A DNA stretch of 20,304 bases from Lysobacterales bacterium CG02_land_8_20_14_3_00_62_12 (GTDB taxonomy: Bacteria > Pseudomonadota > Gammaproteobacteria > Xanthomonadales > Ahniellaceae). This document shows positions 1 to 5,959 of the stretch, piece after piece; the first letter of the stretch is position 1; every line of letters starts with the position of its first letter. Where the stretch lies: the NCBI GenBank assembly GCA_002785585.1, contig PEUI01000274.1:1-20304 (forward strand). The letters are read 5' to 3'. Made by a program: the position numbers and the translations under genes. Below the pieces are notes generated by a model that worked only from the letters and a program-made list of their open reading frames with translations, did no database searches and had not been told where the DNA came from.

Positions 1-1
1 G

Positions 2-643
2 GATGGCGCCGCCAACTACGCCATTCCCGCCAGCAATCCGTTTGCCGGCGCCGATGCGCAATTGGCCTGTGACGAAGTCTGGCACTACGGCCTGCGCAAT
101 CCCTGGCGCTGGAGCTTCGATCGGCAGACCAACGACTTGATCATCGGCGATGTCGGTCAAGACCAGTGGGAAGAAGTCGATTTTCTTCCGGCCAGCAATA
201 CCGGCGGCAACAATCTGGGTTGGCGGCTGTGCGAGGGCACGCATGTCCGCAATAGCTGCACGGTGTCCTGCGCGCTCGCGAGCTCGATATTGCCCATCAT
301 CGAATACAACAACACCAATAATTTCTGTACCAGCTCCACTACCACGCCTGGTGCTTCAGTGACTGGTGGCTATCGCTATCGCGGCCCGGATGCGGCCTTG
401 CAGGGGGTGTATTTTTACGGTGACGCCGGCGCCATTGGGCTGCGTTATGCGATCGACAACGGCGGCGGCAACTGGACGCCGCCGCAAACCGGCACCAGCA
501 TCGTCACTGCGGGCTTGCCCGGCATCACCGTCGCCTTCGGTGAAGACGAAGGCGGTGCCGTCTATTTCCTCAGCGGCAACACCCTCTGGCGCATCGGTGG
601 CGCCCCCATCTCCGGCCTGGTATTTGCCAACGGCTTCGAGTGA
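2..643 (+). CDS. PQQ-dependent sugar dehydrogenase (GSDH family), C-terminal part
   Basis: The reading frame is open from the first bases of the window, so the 5' end lies outside; 213 residues are visible. The segment G-L-R-N-P-W-R-W-S-F-D followed by I-G-D-V-G-Q-D and W-E-E-V-D-F is the signature of the soluble glucose/sorbosone dehydrogenase beta-propeller family, in which the Arg-Asn of G-L-R-N-P lies at the PQQ site. A later G-G-Y-R-Y-R-G and Y-F-Y-G-D are further blade motifs. Known members are periplasmic or secreted and oxidise aldose sugars with PQQ and calcium; the true substrate here cannot be read from sequence. Four cysteines occur in the middle insertion (C-E-G-T, N-S-C, V-S-C, N-F-C), which fits an exported protein. 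The protein ends in V-F-A-N-G-F-E, a short tail that looks like an appended C-terminal tag. It faces the convergent 146-residue gene across a repeat-filled gap. Confidence 0.85.
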   Translation, partial: DGAANYAIPASNPFAGADAQLACDEVWHYGLRNPWRWSFDRQTNDLIIGDVGQDQWEEVDFLPASNTGGNNLGWRLCEGTHVRNSCTVSCALASSILPIIEYNNTNNFCTSSTTTPGASVTGGYRYRGPDAALQGVYFYGDAGAIGLRYAIDNGGGNWTPPQTGTSIVTAGLPGITVAFGEDEGGAVYFLSGNTLWRIGGAPISGLVFANGFE

Positions 644-656
644 GTTCACCGCGGGT

Positions 657-774
657 TTTGTAGGTCGGATCAAGCGCCGGCCGCTCATGTGCGTCCTTGC
701 ACTCGCGGCACTTGTACGTCCATGTGCATCGTAGGCGTGAAGCGATCTTCAACAGCGGAGCTGGTCATCCGACA
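657..774. repeat. Degenerate palindromic repeat region (arms near 659-670 and 767-774)
   Basis: The 231-bp gap between two convergent genes holds no credible gene. It starts with TGTAGGTCGGATCAAGCGCC, which resembles the left arm of the better palindrome at 5863-5902. ATCCGACA at 767-774 could be the matching right arm, with unrelated or decayed sequence between. I read this as a worn copy of the same dispersed family; the pairing over such a long loop is uncertain. Confidence 0.4.
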
Positions 775-819
775 ACGGCCAAGTTGGCGCGCTGGAAGGA
801 TTTGTGGCGGTGCTGGGGT

Positions 820-859
820 TGTCGGTTCCGCCGCTGCGCGGCTTGCGCCGACCTACGAC
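820..859. repeat. Dispersed palindromic (REP-like) unit, inverted copy
   Basis: Read on the minus strand this 40-bp stretch begins GTCGTAGGTCGGCGCAAGC and ends in CCGACA, matching in layout the unit at 5863-5902. The ends (TGTCGG and CCGACC) pair into a hairpin. It sits just beyond the stop codons of two convergent genes, a usual place for REP-like elements and a possible transcription block for both. Confidence 0.6.
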
Positions 860-874
860 CGGGCGTGAAGGCGC

Positions 875-1315
875 TCAGCGCGAATCGTTGGTGAGCACCG
901 GCAGGCCGGTCATCAGCATCCAGTGTTTGCGTTTGTCGTCGTAGCGCCAGCGTTGTCGATCGACAATGGTTTTCGTCGCCAGGGTGTTGACGTTGCTGAT
1001 TTCTATGGTGACCACTTGCTCGGCGAAACCATCTTTGAACATGGCGTAGGGCTGGGCGCGATAGCCGACCACACGCCATTGTTTCCAGCGTTGGATGTCG
1101 AAGGCGGTGGGTGGTTTGGCGGCTTTTTCACCGGTGTCGAAGTAAGCCACGATCTGTTCGACCTCGCCCCAGCGAAAGGTGCCGGCGTATTCGTACAAGG
1201 TGGCTTGCAGTCGTTGTTGCTTGCTCTTGGCGGCTACTGGTCCCGCCGCGAACGCCAGACCCAGCACCAGCGCCAGCAAGCATTGTGGAAGCCAACGCAG
1301 CAGTTGACGTTTCAT
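875..1315 (-). CDS. Small exported protein of unknown function
   Basis: A 146-residue protein I do not recognise. Residues 1-29 form a clear Sec signal peptide: a basic start (M-K-R-Q), a leucine/alanine-rich core, and a likely cut after V-A-A. The mature part begins with K-S-K-Q-Q-R-L-Q and has a mixed, soluble composition rich in W, Y and R with no cysteine, so a small periplasmic alpha/beta fold is plausible. Its ATG shares one base with the stop of the thioesterase gene upstream (TGATG), and a GGAGAG Shine-Dalgarno element lies inside the 3' end of that gene, so the two are almost surely co-translated. That coupling is the only clue to function. The gene ends about 230 bp from the convergent sugar dehydrogenase gene. 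Confidence 0.75.
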   Translation of the reverse strand: MKRQLLRWLPQCLLALVLGLAFAAGPVAAKSKQQRLQATLYEYAGTFRWGEVEQIVAYFDTGEKAAKPPTAFDIQRWKQWRVVGYRAQPYAMFKDGFAEQVVTIEISNVNTLATKTIVDRQRWRYDDKRKHWMLMTGLPVLTNDSR

Positions 1316-1782
1316 CAGAACTCTCCTCGTTTGGCTACGAAGCGGGCGAACATCTTGCAGGCGACACCCGCGCCTTGTACCGAATTGATTTCCACGGCGA
1401 TGGTGATGCGGGCCTTGCCGTGTTGGTTGAAGTCGTGGACGAAGACGGCCCAGTCCTGCCCGGGTTCGGCGCAGGCCTCGGCGATCAGCGCCTCCCAGAC
1501 CGGCTCAAGATAACTGATGGCGCTGTCCGCCACATAAACATCGGCGTCGAGTCCGGCCTCACCGAGTTTCAGATTGATCAGGCCCCAGGCGGCCAAAGTC
1601 ATCAAGCTGACCATGCTGCCGCCGAACGCGCAGCCTTTGTCGTTGACGTTGGCGGCCAGCGGCGCCGTCAACGCGAGCCGGTTGCCGTCGTAGTCGAGTA
1701 CCGAGAGCCCCATGGCGCGCGCCAATGGAATCGATTCCAGCAAAGTGCGTTCGAGTTGCGTGGGGTGATCGATCATTGCCAT
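1315..1782 (-). CDS. Hotdog-fold thioesterase (YiiD C-terminal domain type)
   Basis: A 155-residue protein matching the thioesterase domain found at the C-terminus of YiiD-like proteins (hotdog fold). Visible support is the N-terminal helix with I-P-L-A-R-A-M-G, then N-V-N-D-K-G-C-A-F-G-G-S, the central hotdog helix region where acyl-thioesterases carry their active site, followed by a beta-rich C-terminal half. These proteins probably hydrolyse an acyl-CoA or acyl-ACP; the substrate is unknown. The frame stays open upstream, but the longer versions would run into hemD on the other strand, and the domain starts near the ATG at 1782; a second ATG two codons later (1776) is also possible. The Shine-Dalgarno site is weak. 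It leads a two-gene unit with the exported protein and is divergent from hemD. Confidence 0.75.
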   Translation of the reverse strand: MAMIDHPTQLERTLLESIPLARAMGLSVLDYDGNRLALTAPLAANVNDKGCAFGGSMVSLMTLAAWGLINLKLGEAGLDADVYVADSAISYLEPVWEALIAEACAEPGQDWAVFVHDFNQHGKARITIAVEINSVQGAGVACKMFARFVAKRGEF

Positions 1783-1908
1783 GGCTGGCCTGTGCCGGAG
1801 ATGAGCGTGCAGTCTGCCGACAGTCGCTGGTCGAGGCAAGGATGATCGCTGTACGTGTCGGAACTGGTGTGGCTGGTGTAGGCTTTGAACTTGAGCGCGC
1901 AATCGAGC

Positions 1909-1913
1909 AGGAG
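1909..1913 (+). promoter_or_regulatory. Ribosome binding site of hemD
   Basis: AGGAG seven bases before the ATG at 1921. It fixes the hemD start; the ATG at 1917 is out of frame. Confidence 0.7.
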
Positions 1914-1920
1914 CTGATGG

Positions 1921-2712
1921 ATGACCCAGACTGGCGACGATCAGCAGCGCCGGAGCCCAGCCGGACCATTGCCGCTCAGCGGTTGTGCCGTAGTGCTCAC
2001 GCGGCCAGCCGGTAGCGAGACCGAAGCGCTGGCCGATCTGCGCCGATTGGGTGCCGAGGCGTGCAATCTGCCGGTAATCGACTTGCAACCGCTGCCGATC
2101 AGTCAGGCTTTATTGACTGGCTTAGAGGCCGCGGAGCTTGCCGATGCGGTGGTGTTTGCCAGTCCGGCGGCGGTGCAATTCTGTTTTCTGCACAAGGCCG
2201 ATTTCGCCCCGCGTGGCAGCGTTTTTGCGCAGGGACCAGGCACCCAGCAGGCATTGGCGGCGCGGGCGATTGCGGCGCTGGTGCCGACGGCCGGATTCAC
2301 CAGCGAAGATCTGCTCGAGTTGCCCTGGTTTCAGCAGGTGGCGGGCAAGTCGGTGGTGCGCATTGGCGGTCGCGGCGGGCGCGAAGAATTGGTCGAAACC
2401 CTACTGGCACGACGGGCCAAAGCGCAGGCGGTTGCGGTCTACGAACGCCAGACGGCGTATCTGGGGCCGAGCCAGATTCAGGCGCTGGCCAGCATGGTCG
2501 ATCCGTTGCTGGTCATCACCAGTGCCGAAACCCTGCATAGCCTGCCCGGTCTGCTGCCAGAGAAGTTACGCCAGCACCTGCGGGCGGGGCGCATTTTGGT
2601 GTCCAGCCCACGCTTGGCCCATCTGGCGCAACATGCCGGGTTTGCCCGCATCAGCGTTGCCGCTTCGGCGGTGTGGGCCGATTTGCGGGCAAGTTTGCTC
2701 GGCCTGGCTTAA
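1921..2712 (+). CDS. hemD: Uroporphyrinogen-III synthase
   Basis: A 263-residue protein close to the usual 250-residue length of HemD, which closes and inverts ring D of hydroxymethylbilane to give uroporphyrinogen III, the branch point for haem, sirohaem and cobalamin. The family is poorly conserved. Support comes from the N-terminal V-V-L-T-R-P-A-G start of the first lobe, P-V-I-D-L-Q-P, A-V-V-F-A-S-P-A-A-V-Q-F, the hinge region R-I-G-G-R-G-G-R-E, a V-A-V-Y-E-R strand, and the late V-I-T-S-A-E-T-L. Position directly before hemX and hemY makes the call firm. An extra stretch of about 20 residues precedes the domain. hemC, often upstream in proteobacteria, is absent; a thioesterase gene lies there on the other strand. 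Confidence 0.9.
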   Translation: MTQTGDDQQRRSPAGPLPLSGCAVVLTRPAGSETEALADLRRLGAEACNLPVIDLQPLPISQALLTGLEAAELADAVVFASPAAVQFCFLHKADFAPRGSVFAQGPGTQQALAARAIAALVPTAGFTSEDLLELPWFQQVAGKSVVRIGGRGGREELVETLLARRAKAQAVAVYERQTAYLGPSQIQALASMVDPLLVITSAETLHSLPGLLPEKLRQHLRAGRILVSSPRLAHLAQHAGFARISVAASAVWADLRASLLGLA

Positions 2713-2745
2713 AGCCGACCAGCATGGCTGATACGATGTCGCCGC

Positions 2746-2752
2746 AAGGAGG
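2746..2752 (+). promoter_or_regulatory. Strong ribosome binding site of hemX
   Basis: AAGGAGG, a full match to the anti-Shine-Dalgarno core, six bases before the ATG at 2759. It is the best such site on the plus strand of the window and suggests hemX is initiated independently rather than by coupling to hemD, whose stop is 46 bp upstream. Confidence 0.75.
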
Positions 2753-2758
2753 GCCAGA

Positions 2759-3823
2759 ATGTTGCCCGATAACGAATCCAATCTTGCGATGCCGCCTAAT
2801 CCGGTTCGGCGCAGTTCCGTATGGCCGATGCTGGTGGCCTTGGCCGCCTTGTTGTTGGCCGCTGTTGCTGCGGTATGGGTGGCGCGCAACGCCAGCCAGC
2901 TACAGCAGGTGGATCAGGCGCAGCGTAAGTTAAGGGCCAGTGCCGCGCTGCTCGAAGCGCGCCTGCGTCGCAGCGAATCCAGCCTGCGTGCTACCGATCA
3001 GCGTTTGGCCGATGCCGCCACCATCAATCGCAATCTGCGCGATGAAATGCTCGGCGTCGCTGGGCGTGCCGAATTGCTGGAACAAGCCATCCAGCGCTTG
3101 AGCGAGCGTGGCATCGACAATCCCACCGAACTGCGTTTGAACAGCGCCGAATTGCTGATGACCGCCGCGCTGGCGCGCCTACAGTTGTTTCAAGATGCCG
3201 GCAATGCGCTGATCGCCTTGCAACTGGCCGACGCCGAACTGGCCGATCTGCACGAACCTTTCGTCACCAGCATTCGACAAATGCTAGCGGCCGAGATCAA
3301 GGCGCTGGCTGCGGTGCCGGCGGATCGCCGCCTGTTGGCGGTGGCCCTGCTCGAAGATTTGGCGCGCCTGAGCGCCACCGCACCGGCGCTGGCGAGTCCG
3401 CTGGTCAAGCCGAGTTCGGCGGCCGCCACTGCGGTCGCGCCGACGCTCAGCCAGCGTTTGCGGCGTTGGTTCGATTCGCTGATCCGCGTCCGTCATTTGA
3501 GCGCTGACGTCGCCAAAGAAGGGCGACCGTTACCCGCCGAACTATCGCAGGCACGCTTGCAGATCAGATTGCTTGAGGCCGAAAGCGTGCTGCTGCAAGG
3601 CGATGCCAACGCCTTCGCGCAATGGTTGAATCGCTTCGAAGGCGAGGCGGCCAAGCGTTTTGCCGAAGATCCGGCGACCCTTCAGCGCGTGCGCGCCAAG
3701 CTTGCCGATCTACGCGCACTGCCGCTATTGCCGAAGCTGGATGACATCAGCGCGGCGTTGACGCAACTGCGCAATTTGCAGCGCACTCGACAACTGGCGC
3801 ACGGCGCCCGAGGCGTCGAATGA
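2759..3823 (+). CDS. hemX: HemX-like inner membrane protein
   Basis: A 354-residue protein of the HemX family, often labelled uroporphyrinogen-III C-methyltransferase by position although the family lacks the methyltransferase fold. A short cytoplasmic tail is followed by one transmembrane helix at about residues 21-42 (W-P-M-L-V-A-L-A-A-L-L). A long, Ala/Leu/Arg/Gln-rich segment comes next (about 45-120) with coiled-coil character, including L-E-A-R-L-R-R-S-E-S-S-L, and then the conserved family part with L-R-L-N-S-A-E-L-L and Q-D-A-G-N-A-L-I-A-L. The role is unproven; gene order and family suggest a scaffold for tetrapyrrole enzymes at the membrane. Its stop overlaps the hemY start by four bases (ATGA), so the two are translationally coupled. 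Confidence 0.88.
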   Translation: MLPDNESNLAMPPNPVRRSSVWPMLVALAALLLAAVAAVWVARNASQLQQVDQAQRKLRASAALLEARLRRSESSLRATDQRLADAATINRNLRDEMLGVAGRAELLEQAIQRLSERGIDNPTELRLNSAELLMTAALARLQLFQDAGNALIALQLADAELADLHEPFVTSIRQMLAAEIKALAAVPADRRLLAVALLEDLARLSATAPALASPLVKPSSAAATAVAPTLSQRLRRWFDSLIRVRHLSADVAKEGRPLPAELSQARLQIRLLEAESVLLQGDANAFAQWLNRFEGEAAKRFAEDPATLQRVRAKLADLRALPLLPKLDDISAALTQLRNLQRTRQLAHGARGVE

Positions 3824-5103
3824 AATGGTTTCGGAGCGCGCTGCTGTTGTTGCTGGTCGCAGTCGGGGTGGCCGCCATCGGCCTGTGGCTGGGCGGCGAC
3901 CATGGCAACCTGCGCATCGAACACAATGATCTGAGTATCGAAATGAGCCTGCCGACCGCGGCGTTGGCGCTGCTGCTGTCCGGCTTGCTGTTGTGGTTGC
4001 TGTGGTGGTTGTTGGGCTGGCCGTTTCGGCTGTGGTTCCAGGGCAGTCGGCGGCGCGCGCGCCAACGTTTTTTCGATGGGCTGATGGCGCTGGCCAGTGG
4101 CCGCCCACTGCGTGCTGAACAGCAGTTGCTCAAAGCCAGTCGTTTACCCAGTCTGCGGCTGCCAGCGTTGATCGGTGCCCAGGCGGCGGCGCATTTGCGG
4201 GGCGACCGCGCCCGCGAGGCGGTGTTGCTCAGGCAACTGGCAGAATCACCGGTCACGGCGCGCTTGGCGACCGAATTGTCCGCGCGCAGCGCACTCGCCG
4301 ACGGGCATGCCGATGCCGCCGTCGCGCTGCTCGGTCCGCTCGATCAATCGGGTCAGCTCAGTCCCGGCGGCGCCAAGCTCTATTGCAGCGCGTTGATGCA
4401 GCGAGGCCGCAGCCGGGAAGCGCTGGCGTTTCTGCCGCGGCTGGCCCAGAGCCAGCAATTGCCGGCGCGCCAATGGTCCGCATTCGAGGCCGAATTGTTG
4501 GCGCACGCGGTGGCCGAAACCACCGATGCGGTGAACCTGCATTCGTTGTGGGCCAATCTCAATCGCGACCAAAAACGCTTGGCGGATGTGGCCCTGGCGT
4601 ACGCGCGGCGTGCGGTGCAACTCAATCTGATCGGCCAGGCCGCGGTGGAATTGGAAGCCACCTTGAAACATGGCTGGTCGGCCAGTGTCGTCGTGGCCTA
4701 TGGCCTGTTGCCGCCGGATAGCAAAGCGCCGCCGCGGCTCGGTCGCGCCGAGGCGTGGTTGAGCGATCATGCCCAGGACAGCGCGCTGTTGCTCACGCTC
4801 GGCCGCTTGGCACGGCAAGAACGCCACTGGATCAAGAACGAAAACTTCCTGCAACGGGCACTGGCTTACACCAGCGACGACGCGCTGAAGTCGGTGATCT
4901 GGGAAGAACTTGGCCGCAGTTACGCCGAGCAGGGTGATGCCGAACGCGCCGCCCGCGCGCTCAGCAACGCGCTCGCCGTGCAGCATGGCGAGCGCCCACA
5001 ACCACTGATCGGCAAGCATCAAAACGACGATCTGCTGGCGCCGCTGCCGGTCGCCGAAGTGCGCGACGATATGGGCATTCCGCGGCTGCCGAACGCACCG
5101 TAG
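3820..5103 (+). CDS. hemY: HemY-like TPR membrane protein
   Basis: A 427-residue protein of the proteobacterial HemY family (not the protoporphyrinogen oxidase also called HemY). Two N-terminal transmembrane helices are visible at about residues 5-24 and 46-66, the second very rich in Leu and Trp. The basic stretch G-S-R-R-R-A-R-Q-R follows, then an alpha-helical, Ala/Leu-rich region of tetratricopeptide-like repeats running almost to the end. W-E-E-L-G-R-S-Y-A-E-Q-G-D near the C-terminus is a typical TPR helix pair. The family is linked to late haem synthesis and copro/protoporphyrin handling by gene order; the precise activity is not settled. The start is set by the four-base overlap with hemX. 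The gene ends 77 bp from the convergent DUF779 gene. Confidence 0.88.
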   Translation: MKWFRSALLLLLVAVGVAAIGLWLGGDHGNLRIEHNDLSIEMSLPTAALALLLSGLLLWLLWWLLGWPFRLWFQGSRRRARQRFFDGLMALASGRPLRAEQQLLKASRLPSLRLPALIGAQAAAHLRGDRAREAVLLRQLAESPVTARLATELSARSALADGHADAAVALLGPLDQSGQLSPGGAKLYCSALMQRGRSREALAFLPRLAQSQQLPARQWSAFEAELLAHAVAETTDAVNLHSLWANLNRDQKRLADVALAYARRAVQLNLIGQAAVELEATLKHGWSASVVVAYGLLPPDSKAPPRLGRAEAWLSDHAQDSALLLTLGRLARQERHWIKNENFLQRALAYTSDDALKSVIWEELGRSYAEQGDAERAARALSNALAVQHGERPQPLIGKHQNDDLLAPLPVAEVRDDMGIPRLPNAP

Positions 5104-5180
5104 CGCACCGCCTACGCTTCCGGTGTGCCGGCATCTTTCAGACCGTGGACCAGTTCGGCGTGCATGGCGTCACGGCCCTT

Positions 5181-5546
5181 TTACTTTGCGGTGGTTGCCA
5201 GTTCCGCCGATTCTGCATCGGTGTACAGCCGCGAGCGAGTGAGAAAGCGCAGGCCTTCGGCACCTTCGAGCGAAAACATGCCGCCGCGCCCGGGCACCAC
5301 GTCGATGATCAACTGGGTGTGCTGCCAATAATCGAACTGCGCGCGACTCATGTAGAACCGGCAGCCACCGATTTCACCCAGGGCGATGTCGGCATCGCCG
5401 AGGATGAACTCGCCCACCGCAAAACACATCGGCGCGCTGCCATCACAGCAACCGCCGGACTGATGAAACAGCAGCGCACCGTGTTTAGCTTGCAGCGTGG
5501 CGATCAGCTCCAACGCGGCTGGGGTGGCGATGACTTGATCGACCAT
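5181..5546 (-). CDS. DUF779 family protein, partner of aldehyde dehydrogenase
   Basis: A 121-residue protein of the DUF779 family, which in many proteobacteria lies next to an acetaldehyde-type aldehyde dehydrogenase gene. The family hallmark is seen at residues 28-41: H-Q-S-G-G-C-C-D-G-S-A-P-M-C, a cysteine-rich loop that could bind metal or form a disulfide. It is followed by G-E-F-I-L-G-D-A-D-I and the late D-V-V-P-G-R-G-G-M-F-S-L-E. The start at 5546 gives a normal family length; the ribosome site before it is weak. It lies downstream of the aldehyde dehydrogenase on the same strand, but 413 bp of repeat DNA separate the two, which is unusual for this pair. The biochemical role is unknown; a helper of the dehydrogenase is an inference from context. 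Confidence 0.85.
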   Translation of the reverse strand: MVDQVIATPAALELIATLQAKHGALLFHQSGGCCDGSAPMCFAVGEFILGDADIALGEIGGCRFYMSRAQFDYWQHTQLIIDVVPGRGGMFSLEGAEGLRFLTRSRLYTDAESAELATTAK

Positions 5547-5603
5547 GATTTTTCCGGGAATGGCGGAGCGGGAGACGGGAGACGGGGAGAGGGGTTGGGG
5601 AGA

Positions 5604-5651
5604 GGGTTGTGGGGAGGGTTGTGGGGAGGGTTGTGGGGAGGGTTGTGGAGA
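5604..5651. repeat. Four tandem copies of a 12-bp G-rich unit
   Basis: The unit GGGTTGTGGGGA occurs at 5604-5615, 5616-5627 and 5628-5639, and with one change (GGGTTGTGGAGA) at 5640-5651. Further G runs (5584-5587, 5591-5594, 5597-5600) precede it. The plus strand therefore carries many closely spaced runs of three or four G, the classical pattern for an intramolecular G-quadruplex. It lies between the aldehyde dehydrogenase and DUF779 genes, on their template strand. Confidence 0.9.
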
Positions 5652-5669
5652 GACGGCTCTGGCTCTAAG

Positions 5670-5803
5670 CCCCTCCCCCGCTTGCGGGGGAGGGGTTGGG
5701 GAGAGGGGCTTTGGACTTTGATCTTTCAGCTAGATAGCAGCAGCCTGAGCGCAAGATCAAAAGCCCCTCTCTCCCGGCCTCTCTCCCGCGAGCGGGAGAG
5801 AGG
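5670..5803. repeat. Composite inverted repeat built from two GC-rich palindromic units
   Basis: A left unit has a perfect 12-bp stem (5670-5681 with 5684-5695, loop TT), then TTGGGGAGAGGGGCTTTGG. A right unit is the same design inverted: AAAGCCCCTCTCTCCCGG, then a perfect 12-bp stem (5778-5789 with 5792-5803, loop GA). The two face each other around a 27-bp centre bounded by TTGATCTT (5718-5725) and AAGATCAA (5753-5760). This head-to-head pairing is like the BIME arrangement of REP elements. No coding capacity is believable here; the reading frames give only repetitive Pro/Ser/Arg/Gly peptides. Confidence 0.85.
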
Positions 5804-5830
5804 AGCAGAGCGAGAGTCTCTCTCTCCCGA

Positions 5831-5856
5831 CCTCTCCCCCGCGAGCGGGGGAGAGG
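5831..5856. repeat. Further palindromic unit of the same family
   Basis: CCTCTCCCCCGC (5831-5842) pairs perfectly with 5845-5856 around a GA loop. CTCTCTCTCCCGA upstream repeats the flank of the preceding unit, so it is a third, right-facing-left copy in this cluster. Confidence 0.85.
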
Positions 5857-5862
5857 AGCAAA

Positions 5863-5902
5863 GTCGTAGGTCGGCTCAAGCGCCGCAGGCGCGGAGCCGA
5901 CA
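5863..5902. repeat. Dispersed palindromic (REP-like) unit, GTAGGTCGGC type
   Basis: Begins GTCGTAGGTCGGCTCAAGC and ends GGAGCCGACA. TCGGCTC (5871-5877) pairs with GAGCCGA (5894-5900), and an inner GCGCC/GGCGC pair extends the hairpin. It is a different family from the CT-rich palindromes beside it, and has an inverted relative at 820-859. It lies 57 bp beyond the aldehyde dehydrogenase stop codon and may act as a terminator or mRNA 3' end. Confidence 0.75.
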
Positions 5903-5959
5903 AAGGTTGCTGCCGCCTTCCTACGCAAGTCGCCGGTCTCCCGCCAGCTTTTGCTCGTT

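Noticed and set aside
1315..2088. Long 257-residue version of the thioesterase
   Set aside because: The first 102 residues overlap hemD or its leader on the other strand, are rich in His/Arg/Gln and lack family similarity; the domain begins near ATG 1782.
5586..5860. CRISPR array
   Set aside because: The repeats are palindromic with tiny loops and uneven spacing, the tandem unit is 12 bp with no spacers, and no cas genes are present.
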